A DNA stretch of 64,000 nucleotides from Terrabacter sp. Ter38 (lineage in GTDB: Bacteria; Actinomycetota; Actinomycetes; Actinomycetales; Dermatophilaceae). Shown here piece by piece: positions 47,152-54,622 of the stretch; the stretch's first letter is position 1, and each line of letters begins with the position of its first letter. Below the pieces are notes generated by a model, which was given only the letters and a program-made list of their open reading frames with translations, was not told the origin of the DNA and did not search any database. The stretch covers positions 1 through 64,000 of the forward strand of contig NZ_JALJRZ010000015.1 of NCBI RefSeq assembly GCF_024519435.1, given 5' to 3'. The translations under genes and the position numbers were made by a program.

Positions 47152-47177
47152 GTTGACAGCATGCCGCAGGGGAGGGA

Positions 47178-47197
47178 AACTAAGCAAGCGCTTAGTT
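47178..47197. promoter_or_regulatory. TetR operator upstream of the acyl-CoA dehydrogenase
   Basis: Perfect 8-bp arms AACTAAGC and GCTTAGTT with a 4-bp spacer. It lies between the TetR start (47151) and the dehydrogenase start (47250). Palindromes of this AAGC/GCTT type are typical for TetR regulators of beta-oxidation genes in actinobacteria. Confidence 0.8.
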
Positions 47198-47249
47198 ACC
47201 GACGGGTACCGGCGCGTCGCACCCGTGAGCACGCCCGATGGAGGACGTT

Positions 47250-48395
47250 ATGCCCCGCAACATCTACGACGAGGACCACGAGGCGATGCGCGCCTCCGCG
47301 CGCGAGTTCGTCGCCCGCACGCTCGCCCCGCGCGCCGAGGAGATGATCGAGGGGAAGTCGATCCCGCGCGACATCTGGCTCGAGGCCGGCAAGCAGGGCT
47401 TCTTCGGCCTCGACATCCCCGAGGAGTTCGGCGGCGCCGGCGTCGACGACTACCGCTTCAACGCCGTGGTGGCCGAGGAGATGTCGCGCTTCAACGCCGC
47501 GACGAGCTCGTGCTTCGGCATCCACTCCGACGTGTGCCCGCCCTACATCGTCGACCTCGGCACCGAGGAGCAGAAGCAGCGCTGGCTGCCCGGCATGGCG
47601 AGCGGTGAGCTCATCTGCGCCATCGCCATGACGGAGCCCTCCGGCGGCTCCGACCTGGCCGCGCTCAAGACGACCGCCGTCCGCGACGGTGACTCGTGGA
47701 TCCTCAACGGCTCCAAGACGTTCATCACCAACGGCTACCAGGCCGACCTCGTCATCGTGGCGGCGCGTACCGACCCGTCCAAGGGCGCCAAGGGCATCAC
47801 GCTGCTCATGGTCGAGCGCGGCATGGAGGGCTTCGAGAACGGCCGCAAGCTCGACAAGGTCGGCATGGACGAGTCCGACACGGCCGAGCTCTTCTTCGAG
47901 AACGTCCGCGTCCCCGACGAGAACCGCCTCGGCCCCGAGGGCATGGGCTTCATCTCGATGATGCAGCGCCTCCCTCAGGAGCGCGTCGGCGCCGCCGTCT
48001 CCAACGTCGCCCACGCCAAGGCGATCCTCGAGGAGACGATCCAGTACGCCAAGGACCGCAAGGCCTTCGGCCAGCCCATCGGCGCCTTCCAGCACAACAA
48101 GTTCCTCATGGCCGAGCTGGTGACCAAGATCGAGGTCGCCGAGGCCTACGTCGACGACTGCGTCGCAGCCCACGCCGAGGGCAAGCTCTCGGCCGTCGAC
48201 GCCGCCAAGGCGAAGTGGTGGAGCTCCGAGGTCCAGAACGACGTGCTGGACCACTGCGTCCAGCTGCACGGCGGCTACGGCTTCATGAACGAGTACCGCG
48301 TGGCCCGCGCCTGGCGCGACGCCCGCGTCACGAAGATCTGGGCCGGCTCCAACGAGATCATGAAGGAGCTCATCGGCCGGGACCTCGGCTTCTGA
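47250..48395 (+). CDS. Acyl-CoA dehydrogenase
   Basis: FAD enzyme that oxidises acyl-CoA to 2-enoyl-CoA. The 381-residue protein has CAIAMTEPSGGSDLAALKTT and ILNGSKTFITNG in the flavin-binding domain, and YAKDRKAFGQPIGAFQHNKF followed by QLHGGYGFMNEY. The C-terminal WAGSNEIMKELIGRDLGF has the catalytic Glu near 369. The ATG at 47250 has GGAGG five bases upstream. Chain-length preference is unknown. It overlaps the SDR gene by one base (TGATG) and is divergent from a TetR gene, so the two form a small catabolic unit. Confidence 0.95.
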   Translation: MPRNIYDEDHEAMRASAREFVARTLAPRAEEMIEGKSIPRDIWLEAGKQGFFGLDIPEEFGGAGVDDYRFNAVVAEEMSRFNAATSSCFGIHSDVCPPYIVDLGTEEQKQRWLPGMASGELICAIAMTEPSGGSDLAALKTTAVRDGDSWILNGSKTFITNGYQADLVIVAARTDPSKGAKGITLLMVERGMEGFENGRKLDKVGMDESDTAELFFENVRVPDENRLGPEGMGFISMMQRLPQERVGAAVSNVAHAKAILEETIQYAKDRKAFGQPIGAFQHNKFLMAELVTKIEVAEAYVDDCVAAHAEGKLSAVDAAKAKWWSSEVQNDVLDHCVQLHGGYGFMNEYRVARAWRDARVTKIWAGSNEIMKELIGRDLGF

Positions 48396-49171
48396 TGGCG
48401 GCCGACGTGGGCCGCAGGCGCCACGAGGGCGCCGTCGCGATCATCACCGGTGCCAGTCGGGGGATCGGGCTCGGCATCGCCGAGCGCCTCGTCGCCGAGG
48501 GGGCCAAGGTGGTCATCACGGCGCGCAAGCCCGAGGCGCTCGCTGAGGCCGTGGAGCGGCTCGGCGGTCCGGATCACGCCCTCGGCGTCGCGGGCAACGC
48601 GGCCGACGAGTCCCACCAGGACGAGGTCATCGCAGCGGCGCGCGAGACGTTCGGCGGGCTCCACCTGCTCGTCAACAACACCGGTATCAACCCCGTCTAC
48701 GGGCCGATGCTCGACTCCGGGCTCGACATCGCGCGCAAGGTGCTCGACGTCAACGTCGTGGCGGCGTTCTCGTGGATCAAGAAGGCGGTCGCGGCGGGGC
48801 TCGGCGACGAGGCCCACCCCGGGTCCGTCGTCAACCTCGCCTCCGTCGCCGGTCAGGGCGCGAGCGGCGTCATCGGCTGGTACGGCGTGTCCAAGGCCGC
48901 ACTCATCCACCTGACGACCGAGCTCGGCTACGAGCTCGGTCCCGACGTGCGGGTCAATGCCGTCGCGCCGGCCGTCGTCAAGACGAAGTTCGCCGAGGCG
49001 CTCTACGAGGGGCGCGAGGAGAAGGTCGTCCGTGCCTACCCGATGAAGCGTCTGGGTCTGCCGGAGGACGTAGCCGGCGCCGTCAGCTTCCTGCTGAGTC
49101 GCGACGCGTCGTGGGTCACCGGTCAGACGCTGACGATCGATGGTGGCGTCACCCTGGGTGGCGCGCTCTAG
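48395..49171 (+). CDS. Short-chain dehydrogenase/reductase
   Basis: A 258-residue NAD(P)-dependent oxidoreductase of the classical SDR type. It has TGASRGIG (18-25), NNTG at 94-97, and the catalytic Ser150, Tyr163 and Lys167 in the YGVSK context. The C-terminal RLGLPEDVAGAVSFLLS and GQTLTIDGGVTLGGAL are FabG-like. It probably acts on a 3-hydroxyacyl or related substrate made by the upstream acyl-CoA dehydrogenase. The first base of the ATG is the last base of that gene's stop. Confidence 0.92.
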   Translation: MAADVGRRRHEGAVAIITGASRGIGLGIAERLVAEGAKVVITARKPEALAEAVERLGGPDHALGVAGNAADESHQDEVIAAARETFGGLHLLVNNTGINPVYGPMLDSGLDIARKVLDVNVVAAFSWIKKAVAAGLGDEAHPGSVVNLASVAGQGASGVIGWYGVSKAALIHLTTELGYELGPDVRVNAVAPAVVKTKFAEALYEGREEKVVRAYPMKRLGLPEDVAGAVSFLLSRDASWVTGQTLTIDGGVTLGGAL

Positions 49172-49216
49172 GAGATCGCTTGCGCCGCAAGCCGATCCGA
49201 CGACTGCATCTGCCGT

Positions 49217-49244
49217 CCGGCCCCGTGCGACTGCACGGGGCCGG
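49217..49244. terminator. Terminator before the iron operon
   Basis: A perfect 12-bp stem (ccggccccgtgc with gcacggggccgg) around a 4-nt loop, 45 nt after the SDR stop. It insulates the iron-regulated promoter that begins 19 nt further on. Confidence 0.85.
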
Positions 49245-49262
49245 TGGCATGCCGGGACGGGT

Positions 49263-49306
49263 TTGACAGAAGTTAGGTGAGGCTTACTAAGGTAAGCCTA
49301 ACCTAA
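49263..49306 (+). promoter_or_regulatory. Iron-regulated promoter with DtxR/IdeR box
   Basis: The consensus -35 TTGACA is at 49263-49268, followed at about 16 bp by TACTAA as -10 (49285-49290). Over and after the -10 lies TAAGGTAAGCCTAACCTAA (49288-49306), which matches the 19-bp DtxR/IdeR box at about 16 positions. A longer inverted repeat with 15-bp arms (49273-49287 and 49292-49306, one mismatch) covers the whole core promoter. Iron-loaded IdeR should therefore block transcription of the operon. Confidence 0.85.
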
Positions 49307-49371
49307 TGCTGTCTCGGGGAGTGTCCGACAGAGGTGGCTTGGGACCCGTCCCCGACAGAGAGACCGTCACC

Positions 49372-50436
49372 GTGTCGCGCCTTCGCACTGCCCTCCTCGC
49401 CGCCGTCGCCTCGGCCCTCGTCCTCGGCGGCTGCACCACCGGACCCGGGGACAGCTCCGACCCGGCTCCTGCCGCAGCGGCAGCGGGAGGGGGCGGGTCC
49501 CCGGGAGCCGACCCGACGGCATACCCCGTCACCCTGAAGGACGCCTTCGGCACGGCCACCATCACGAAGGAGCCGCAGCGGGTCGTCACGCTCGGCTGGT
49601 CCGACGCCGACCACGTGGCAGCGCTCGGGGTGGCCCCGGTCGGTGCCCCCAAGGTCACCTGGGGCGGCAACGCGAACCACTCGACGGACTGGTTCGACGC
49701 ACAGCTGGCCACCTTCGGTGGCGCCGCGCCGACCCGCTTCGACGACGCCGACGGCAACCCCGTCGAGGAGATCGCCAGGCTGGCGCCCGACCTCATCCTC
49801 GCGACGAACTCCGGCATCACGAAGGACGAGTACGACACGCTGAGCAAGCTCGCACCCGTCGTCGCCTATCCGGAGGTCGCCTACGGCACGCCGTGGCAGA
49901 CCTCGCTGGAGACGATCGGCAAGGCGCTCGGGCGCTCCACGCAGGCAGCTGCCGTCGAGGCGAAGACCGTCGGGGCGCTCGAAGGCGCCCGGGCGACGTA
50001 CCCGCAGCTCGCGGGCAAGACCTTCATCTACGGCTACGTCGCCCCGACCGACCTCTCGCAGATCGGCTTCTACACCCCGAGCGACCTCCGCCCGCAGATG
50101 CTGACCGAGCTCGGCATGAAGAACGCGCCGTTCGTCGAGAAGCGGGCCCAAGGCTCCACGGAGTTCTACCTGACCGTCAGTGCCGAGCAGGCGTCGACGC
50201 TCGAGGCCGACGTCTTCCTCACCTACATCACCGAGGACTCCGAGGTCGGCGTCATGACGAAGGACCCGCTCGTCGGCCAGGTGCCCGCGATCAAGGCGGG
50301 TGCGCTCGTCGCGACGAAGGACCAGAAGGTGGGCCTGACGATGAGCTCGCCGACGCCGCTGTCCATCCCGTACATGACCGAGCTGTTCGTGCCGCTCGTG
50401 GCGGCCGCGGCCGACAAGGCCGACGCCGCCCGATGA
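49372..50436 (+). CDS. Iron-siderophore ABC transporter substrate-binding lipoprotein
   Basis: A 354-residue lipoprotein of the periplasmic binding protein family with helical backbone (FepB/FhuD type). The signal peptide ends in a lipobox, LVLGGC, at about residue 20. A Gly/Ala/Pro-rich linker follows, then YPVTLKDAFGTATITKEP and RVVTLGWSDADHVAALGV. It captures ferric siderophore and passes it to the permeases encoded next. The GTG at 49372 begins the signal peptide; an ATG at 49306 is in frame but lies in the operator. It overlaps the permease gene by 4 nt. Confidence 0.92.
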   Translation: MSRLRTALLAAVASALVLGGCTTGPGDSSDPAPAAAAAGGGGSPGADPTAYPVTLKDAFGTATITKEPQRVVTLGWSDADHVAALGVAPVGAPKVTWGGNANHSTDWFDAQLATFGGAAPTRFDDADGNPVEEIARLAPDLILATNSGITKDEYDTLSKLAPVVAYPEVAYGTPWQTSLETIGKALGRSTQAAAVEAKTVGALEGARATYPQLAGKTFIYGYVAPTDLSQIGFYTPSDLRPQMLTELGMKNAPFVEKRAQGSTEFYLTVSAEQASTLEADVFLTYITEDSEVGVMTKDPLVGQVPAIKAGALVATKDQKVGLTMSSPTPLSIPYMTELFVPLVAAAADKADAAR

Positions 50437-51512
50437 GTGCCCCCACGACCCTCGAACGGGAGGGGCCGGTGTCGTCGACCGGCGGCGAGACCGGGGGAGC
50501 CCGGGGAGTCGGGAGTGCGCGGCGCCGCCCCCCAGGGCTCGCAGTCCTCCTGCTCGCCCTGCTCGTCGTGGCCGTCGTCACGTCGATCGCGCTCGGATCC
50601 AAGGCGATTCCTCTCGGCGACCTCCTGCAGGTGCTCACGGGGGACGGAGACGGCATGGCCGACCGCGGCATCGTCGAGGCCAGGGTCGCCAGGACGGTCG
50701 TGGGCGTCCTCGTCGGCGCCGGCCTCGCCGTCGCGGGCGCGGCGATGCAGGGGCTCACCCGCAACCCGCTCGCGGACCCCGGCCTGCTCGGCGTCAACGC
50801 CGGCGCCGGACTCGCCGTCGTCGTGGCGATCTCGGTCTTCGGCGTCGGCTCGCTCAGCGGCTACGTCTGGTGGGCGATGGCAGGTGCAGGCCTCGCGGCC
50901 GTCCTCGTCCACGCGCTCGCCGGGCTCGCCAGGGGTGGCGTGATGCCCCTGCGCCTCACGCTCGCGGGTGCAGCCGTCTCGGCCGGCCTCGCGAGCTGGT
51001 CGTCGGGGGTCCTCGTCTCGAGCCGACAGTCCTTCGACTCCTTCCGCTTCTGGCAGGTCGGCACCATCGGGGGGCGTGGCCTCGACCTCGTCGTCACCGT
51101 GCTGCCCTTCTTCGCCGTGGGGCTCGTCGTCGTCCTCCTCGCCGTGCGTCGGCTCAATGCCCTCGCCCTCGGTGACGACCTCGCCCGCAGCCTCGGAGAG
51201 AACGTCGTCCTCGCCCGCGCCGCCGTCGCCCTCGGTGTCGCCGTCCTCTGCGGCGCGTCGACGGCGCTCGCAGGGCCGATCGGCTTCCTCGGCCTCGTCG
51301 TGCCCCATGTGGCCCGCTTCGTCGTCGGCCCCGACCACCGGCGGATCGTCCCGGTGTGCCTCGTGGCCGGGCCGACGCTGCTGCTCGCCGCAGACACCGT
51401 CGGGCGCCTCGTGGCCCAGCCGAGCGAGGTGCAGGCCGGCATCATGACCGCCGTCATCGGCGTGCCCTTCTTCGTCGTGCTCGTGCGCCGCGGACGGATG
51501 GCGAGCCTGTGA
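50433..51512 (+). CDS. Iron-siderophore ABC transporter permease 1 (FecCD family)
   Basis: A 359-residue permease with about ten transmembrane helices, including LAVLLLALLVVAVVTSIALG. The FecCD family motifs are RVARTVVGVLVGAGLAVAGA, MQGLTRNPLADPGLLGVNAG and GPIGFLGLVVPHVAR, the last being the contact to the ATPase. The N-terminal 35 residues are cytoplasmic and Gly-rich. It pairs with the next gene's product. Start (ATGA) and stop (GTGA) overlap its neighbours. Confidence 0.93.
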   Translation: MSAPTTLEREGPVSSTGGETGGARGVGSARRRPPGLAVLLLALLVVAVVTSIALGSKAIPLGDLLQVLTGDGDGMADRGIVEARVARTVVGVLVGAGLAVAGAAMQGLTRNPLADPGLLGVNAGAGLAVVVAISVFGVGSLSGYVWWAMAGAGLAAVLVHALAGLARGGVMPLRLTLAGAAVSAGLASWSSGVLVSSRQSFDSFRFWQVGTIGGRGLDLVVTVLPFFAVGLVVVLLAVRRLNALALGDDLARSLGENVVLARAAVALGVAVLCGASTALAGPIGFLGLVVPHVARFVVGPDHRRIVPVCLVAGPTLLLAADTVGRLVAQPSEVQAGIMTAVIGVPFFVVLVRRGRMASL

Positions 51513-52606
51513 ACGCCGACGTGCTCACCCCGAGCGGTGCCGTCGCCGACCCGCGCGCCGTGGCGGCGGAAGAGTCCGACGACCTCGCCCGCGTCGTGCG
51601 GGCCCGGCGACGTCCGGCGCGTCGGGTGCACCTCGTCATCGCGGCCCTCGCGGTGGCTGCGCTCGCCGCCGTGCTCGTCCGCGTGCTCCTCGGCGACTAC
51701 GTCGTCGCGCTCACCGACCTGCTGCTGATCCTCCGGGGCGAGACGCCGCCCGACGCGCCGGGCGCCTCCTTCATCGTCATGGAGGCCAAGCTGCCGCGTG
51801 CCCTGCTGGGGCTCCTCGCGGGTCTGGCGTTCGGGGCGGCAGGGGCGATGTTCCAGACCACCTTGCGCAATCCGCTGGCGAGCCCCGACATCATCGGCAT
51901 CAGCCTCGGGGCGTCCGCCGCAGCGGTCATCGCCCTGACCTTGCTCGACGCGCAGGGCCTCTGGCTGCCGGCCGCAGCCCTGCTCGGGGCGGTGGCCGTC
52001 AGCCTGCTCATGTATGCCGTGGGCCGCGGGACGACGCTCGCCGGCCAGCGCATGGTGCTCGTCGGCATCGGCGTCGCCGCCCTCCTGTCGAGCGTCATCC
52101 AGTTCGTCATGACGCGCACCTCGATCCAGGACGCGCAGGCGGCCCTCGTCTGGCTCACCGGGAGCCTCGCGCGTGCCACGTGGCCCGTCATCGGGCTGCT
52201 CTCGGCCGCGGTGCTCGTGCTCGCGCCCCTGCTCGCCGTGTGCGCGCGGTGGATGCGCCTCGCCGAGCTAGGCGACGAGCTGTCGACGACCCTCGGGGCG
52301 CCCGCAGGTCGGGCTCGTCTCGGGCTCGTCGTCGCGGTGGCCCTCGCCGCCGTCGCGACGAGCGCGACCGGGCCCATCGCGTTCGTCGCCTTCCTCGCGG
52401 GGCCGATCGCGCGCCGGCTCTGCGGTGGCCGGCCCTCCCTGTGGGCGGCCGCCCTCGTCGGGGCCGTCGTCGTCGTGCTGTCGGACTTCGCCGGCGACTA
52501 CCTCATCCCCGCCGTAAACCTCCCCGTCGGCGTCGTCACGGGCGCCCTCGGGGCACCCCTCATGCTCGCGGTCGTCGTCACCGCGGACCGAGCCGGAAAG
52601 GCCTGA
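51509..52606 (+). CDS. Iron-siderophore ABC transporter permease 2 (FecCD family)
   Basis: A 365-residue permease, the second half of the heterodimeric channel. Motifs are KLPRALLGLLAGLAFGAAGA, MFQTTLRNPLASPDIIGIS, and GPIAFVAFLAGPIARRLCG for ATPase contact. About ten membrane helices are predicted. The GTG at 51509 overlaps the stop of permease 1, and the ATPase gene starts one base after its own stop. Confidence 0.93.
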   Translation: MNADVLTPSGAVADPRAVAAEESDDLARVVRARRRPARRVHLVIAALAVAALAAVLVRVLLGDYVVALTDLLLILRGETPPDAPGASFIVMEAKLPRALLGLLAGLAFGAAGAMFQTTLRNPLASPDIIGISLGASAAAVIALTLLDAQGLWLPAAALLGAVAVSLLMYAVGRGTTLAGQRMVLVGIGVAALLSSVIQFVMTRTSIQDAQAALVWLTGSLARATWPVIGLLSAAVLVLAPLLAVCARWMRLAELGDELSTTLGAPAGRARLGLVVAVALAAVATSATGPIAFVAFLAGPIARRLCGGRPSLWAAALVGAVVVVLSDFAGDYLIPAVNLPVGVVTGALGAPLMLAVVVTADRAGKA

Positions 52607-52607
52607 C

Positions 52608-53459
52608 ATGACCTCCGCGACCCTGGCGCCCCCCATCGCTGACGGCACCGCCGTGCGCGCGCGTGGCCTGACGCTCTCCTACGACGGTCGGCGGGTCGTG
52701 GAGCACCTCGACCTCGACGTGCCGGCCGGCAGGATCACCGTCGTCGTCGGGCCCAACGGCTGCGGCAAGTCGACCCTCCTGCGCGGGCTCTCGCGTCTGT
52801 TGCACCCCATCGAGGGCAGCATCCACCTCGCCTCCGACGGCGCCCGCGACGACGTCTGGTCGCTGCGGCCCAAGGAGTTCGCCCGCCGCGTCGCGCTCCT
52901 CCCGCAGAGCCCGCCGGTCCCCGAGGGCATCACCGTCGTCGACCTCGTCGGTCGCGGTCGACACCCGCACCACACCCTCGTCCGCCGGTGGTCGGAGGCC
53001 GACGACGAGGCCGTCGCCCGGGCCATGCGCGCGACCGGGACCCTCGAGCTGGCCGAGCGACCCGTCGACGAGCTGTCCGGCGGCCAGCGACAGCGCGTGT
53101 GGATCGCCCTGACGCTGGCCCAGGAGACCGACGTCGTGCTCCTCGACGAGCCCACGACCTACCTCGACCTCGCGCACCAGATCGACGTCCTGGACCTGTT
53201 GCGCGACCTCAACCGCAGCCGGGGGACGACCGTCGTCATGGTCCTGCACGACCTCAACCTCGCGGCCCGCTACGCCGACCACGTCCTCGCCCTGCGCGAC
53301 GGCCGTCTCGTCGGCAGCGGCGCGCCGGCGGACCTCGTCGACGAGGAGTTCGTGGCGCGGGTCTTCGGCCTCGGCAGCCGCGTCATCGCCGATCCCGTCA
53401 CCGGCTCGCCGCTCGTCGTGCCCACCTCCACCCACCACCAGTGCGGAGCCACCTCGTGA
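52608..53459 (+). CDS. Iron-siderophore ABC transporter ATP-binding protein
   Basis: A 283-residue ATPase of the FepC/FecE family that powers import. Walker A is GPNGCGKST (48-56), the signature LSGGQRQRVWIAL starts near 156, Walker B is VVLLDEP (176-182), and the H-loop is MVLHDLNLAARYADH. The Q-loop is in ALLPQSPPVPEGITV, common in siderophore transporters. It overlaps the next gene by 4 nt. Confidence 0.94.
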   Translation: MTSATLAPPIADGTAVRARGLTLSYDGRRVVEHLDLDVPAGRITVVVGPNGCGKSTLLRGLSRLLHPIEGSIHLASDGARDDVWSLRPKEFARRVALLPQSPPVPEGITVVDLVGRGRHPHHTLVRRWSEADDEAVARAMRATGTLELAERPVDELSGGQRQRVWIALTLAQETDVVLLDEPTTYLDLAHQIDVLDLLRDLNRSRGTTVVMVLHDLNLAARYADHVLALRDGRLVGSGAPADLVDEEFVARVFGLGSRVIADPVTGSPLVVPTSTHHQCGATS

Positions 53460-54442
53460 CCACGACCGCCGTCAGCCCCGTCCTGCTCCTCACTGCCGTC
53501 GTCCGACGGGTCGAGCGACTCAGTCCGTCCTTCGTCCGAATCAGTCTGGGCGGCAACGGTTTCGAGCACCTCGGGCCCGCGGGGCCCACGCTCGACCAAC
53601 GCGTCAAGCTGCTCATCCCGTCGCCGGGGCGGCCCGCGCCGAGCGCGCTCCTCGACCCCGACGGGTGGTATGCCGTGTGGCTCGCGCTGCCCGAGGCGGA
53701 GCGTGGTCACCTGCGCACCTACACGGCCCGCGCCGTCGAGGGGGAGGGGGCCGACCGCCGGCTCGTCGTCGACTTCGTGCTGCACGGTCACGGTCCGCAC
53801 GAGGCGGCCGGCGCCGCTGTCGGTCCCGCCGGCACGTGGGCGGCGGGTGCAGCCGTCGGCGACGAGATCGGCCTGCTCGCCCCGCGGCGTGGTCACGAAC
53901 ACGACTTCGGAGGGATCGAGTTCGACCCGGGGGCGGCGAGGCGTCTCGTCCTCGTCGCCGACGAGACGGCCCTCCCCGCCCTCGCCTCGATCGTCGAGTC
54001 CCTACCGGCGGGCACCCGGGGTGTGGCCGTCGTGGAGGTGCCCGACGACACGGACTTCCTCGACGTCCGCTTCCCGGCCGGGATCGAGCCTCACTGGATC
54101 GCTCGGGGAGCCCGACCCCGGGGTGAGCAGACACTCGCCGTGCTGCGCGCATGCCTGGACCTGTGCCCGCACGAGCGTGGCCTCGCGGACGCGCCGGCCC
54201 TCGGCCCTGCCGTCGACCTCGACGACGACGTGTGGGAGACCCCGACCCGCAGCTCCTCGGGCGCCGACGTCACGACGGTGAGCAACGAGCCGGGGTGGGC
54301 GGACGTCAGGGAGACGTACGCGTGGGTCGCCGGCGACTCCGACACGGTCAAGGCCTGTCGACGCCTCCTCGTGGGCGAGGGAGGCATGCCCCGTCCGCAG
54401 GTCGCCTTCATGGGGTACTGGAAGCAGGGACGCGCCAGCTGA
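53456..54442 (+). CDS. Siderophore-interacting protein (ferric-siderophore reductase)
   Basis: A 328-residue FAD/NAD(P)H reductase of the SIP family that releases iron from imported siderophores by reduction in the cytoplasm. The FAD domain has LRTYTARAVE, the RxYTxR-type motif, and VVDFVLHGHG. The C-terminal domain has LVLVADETALPALASIVE and AWVAGDSDTVKACRRLLV, then YWKQGRAS at the end. The GTG at 53456 overlaps the ATPase stop. It is the last gene of the iron operon and completes the import-to-release path. Confidence 0.94.
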   Translation: MTTTAVSPVLLLTAVVRRVERLSPSFVRISLGGNGFEHLGPAGPTLDQRVKLLIPSPGRPAPSALLDPDGWYAVWLALPEAERGHLRTYTARAVEGEGADRRLVVDFVLHGHGPHEAAGAAVGPAGTWAAGAAVGDEIGLLAPRRGHEHDFGGIEFDPGAARRLVLVADETALPALASIVESLPAGTRGVAVVEVPDDTDFLDVRFPAGIEPHWIARGARPRGEQTLAVLRACLDLCPHERGLADAPALGPAVDLDDDVWETPTRSSSGADVTTVSNEPGWADVRETYAWVAGDSDTVKACRRLLVGEGGMPRPQVAFMGYWKQGRAS

Positions 54443-54622
54443 GCAGCGCCTTCCCCACCCGCCCCGACGGGCGCGTCGCGGCACGGCGCGCCGACCGGCA
54501 TACGGCCGTTTGCGCTCGACGGGCCCGGGCAGGAGAGAATGCGCTGTGCGGCCACCGTCGTCCGCAGGTCGCCACGCCGTGGCGCCGCGGCACTGCCGCG
54601 ACCGAACGACGGAAGAAGGTCC

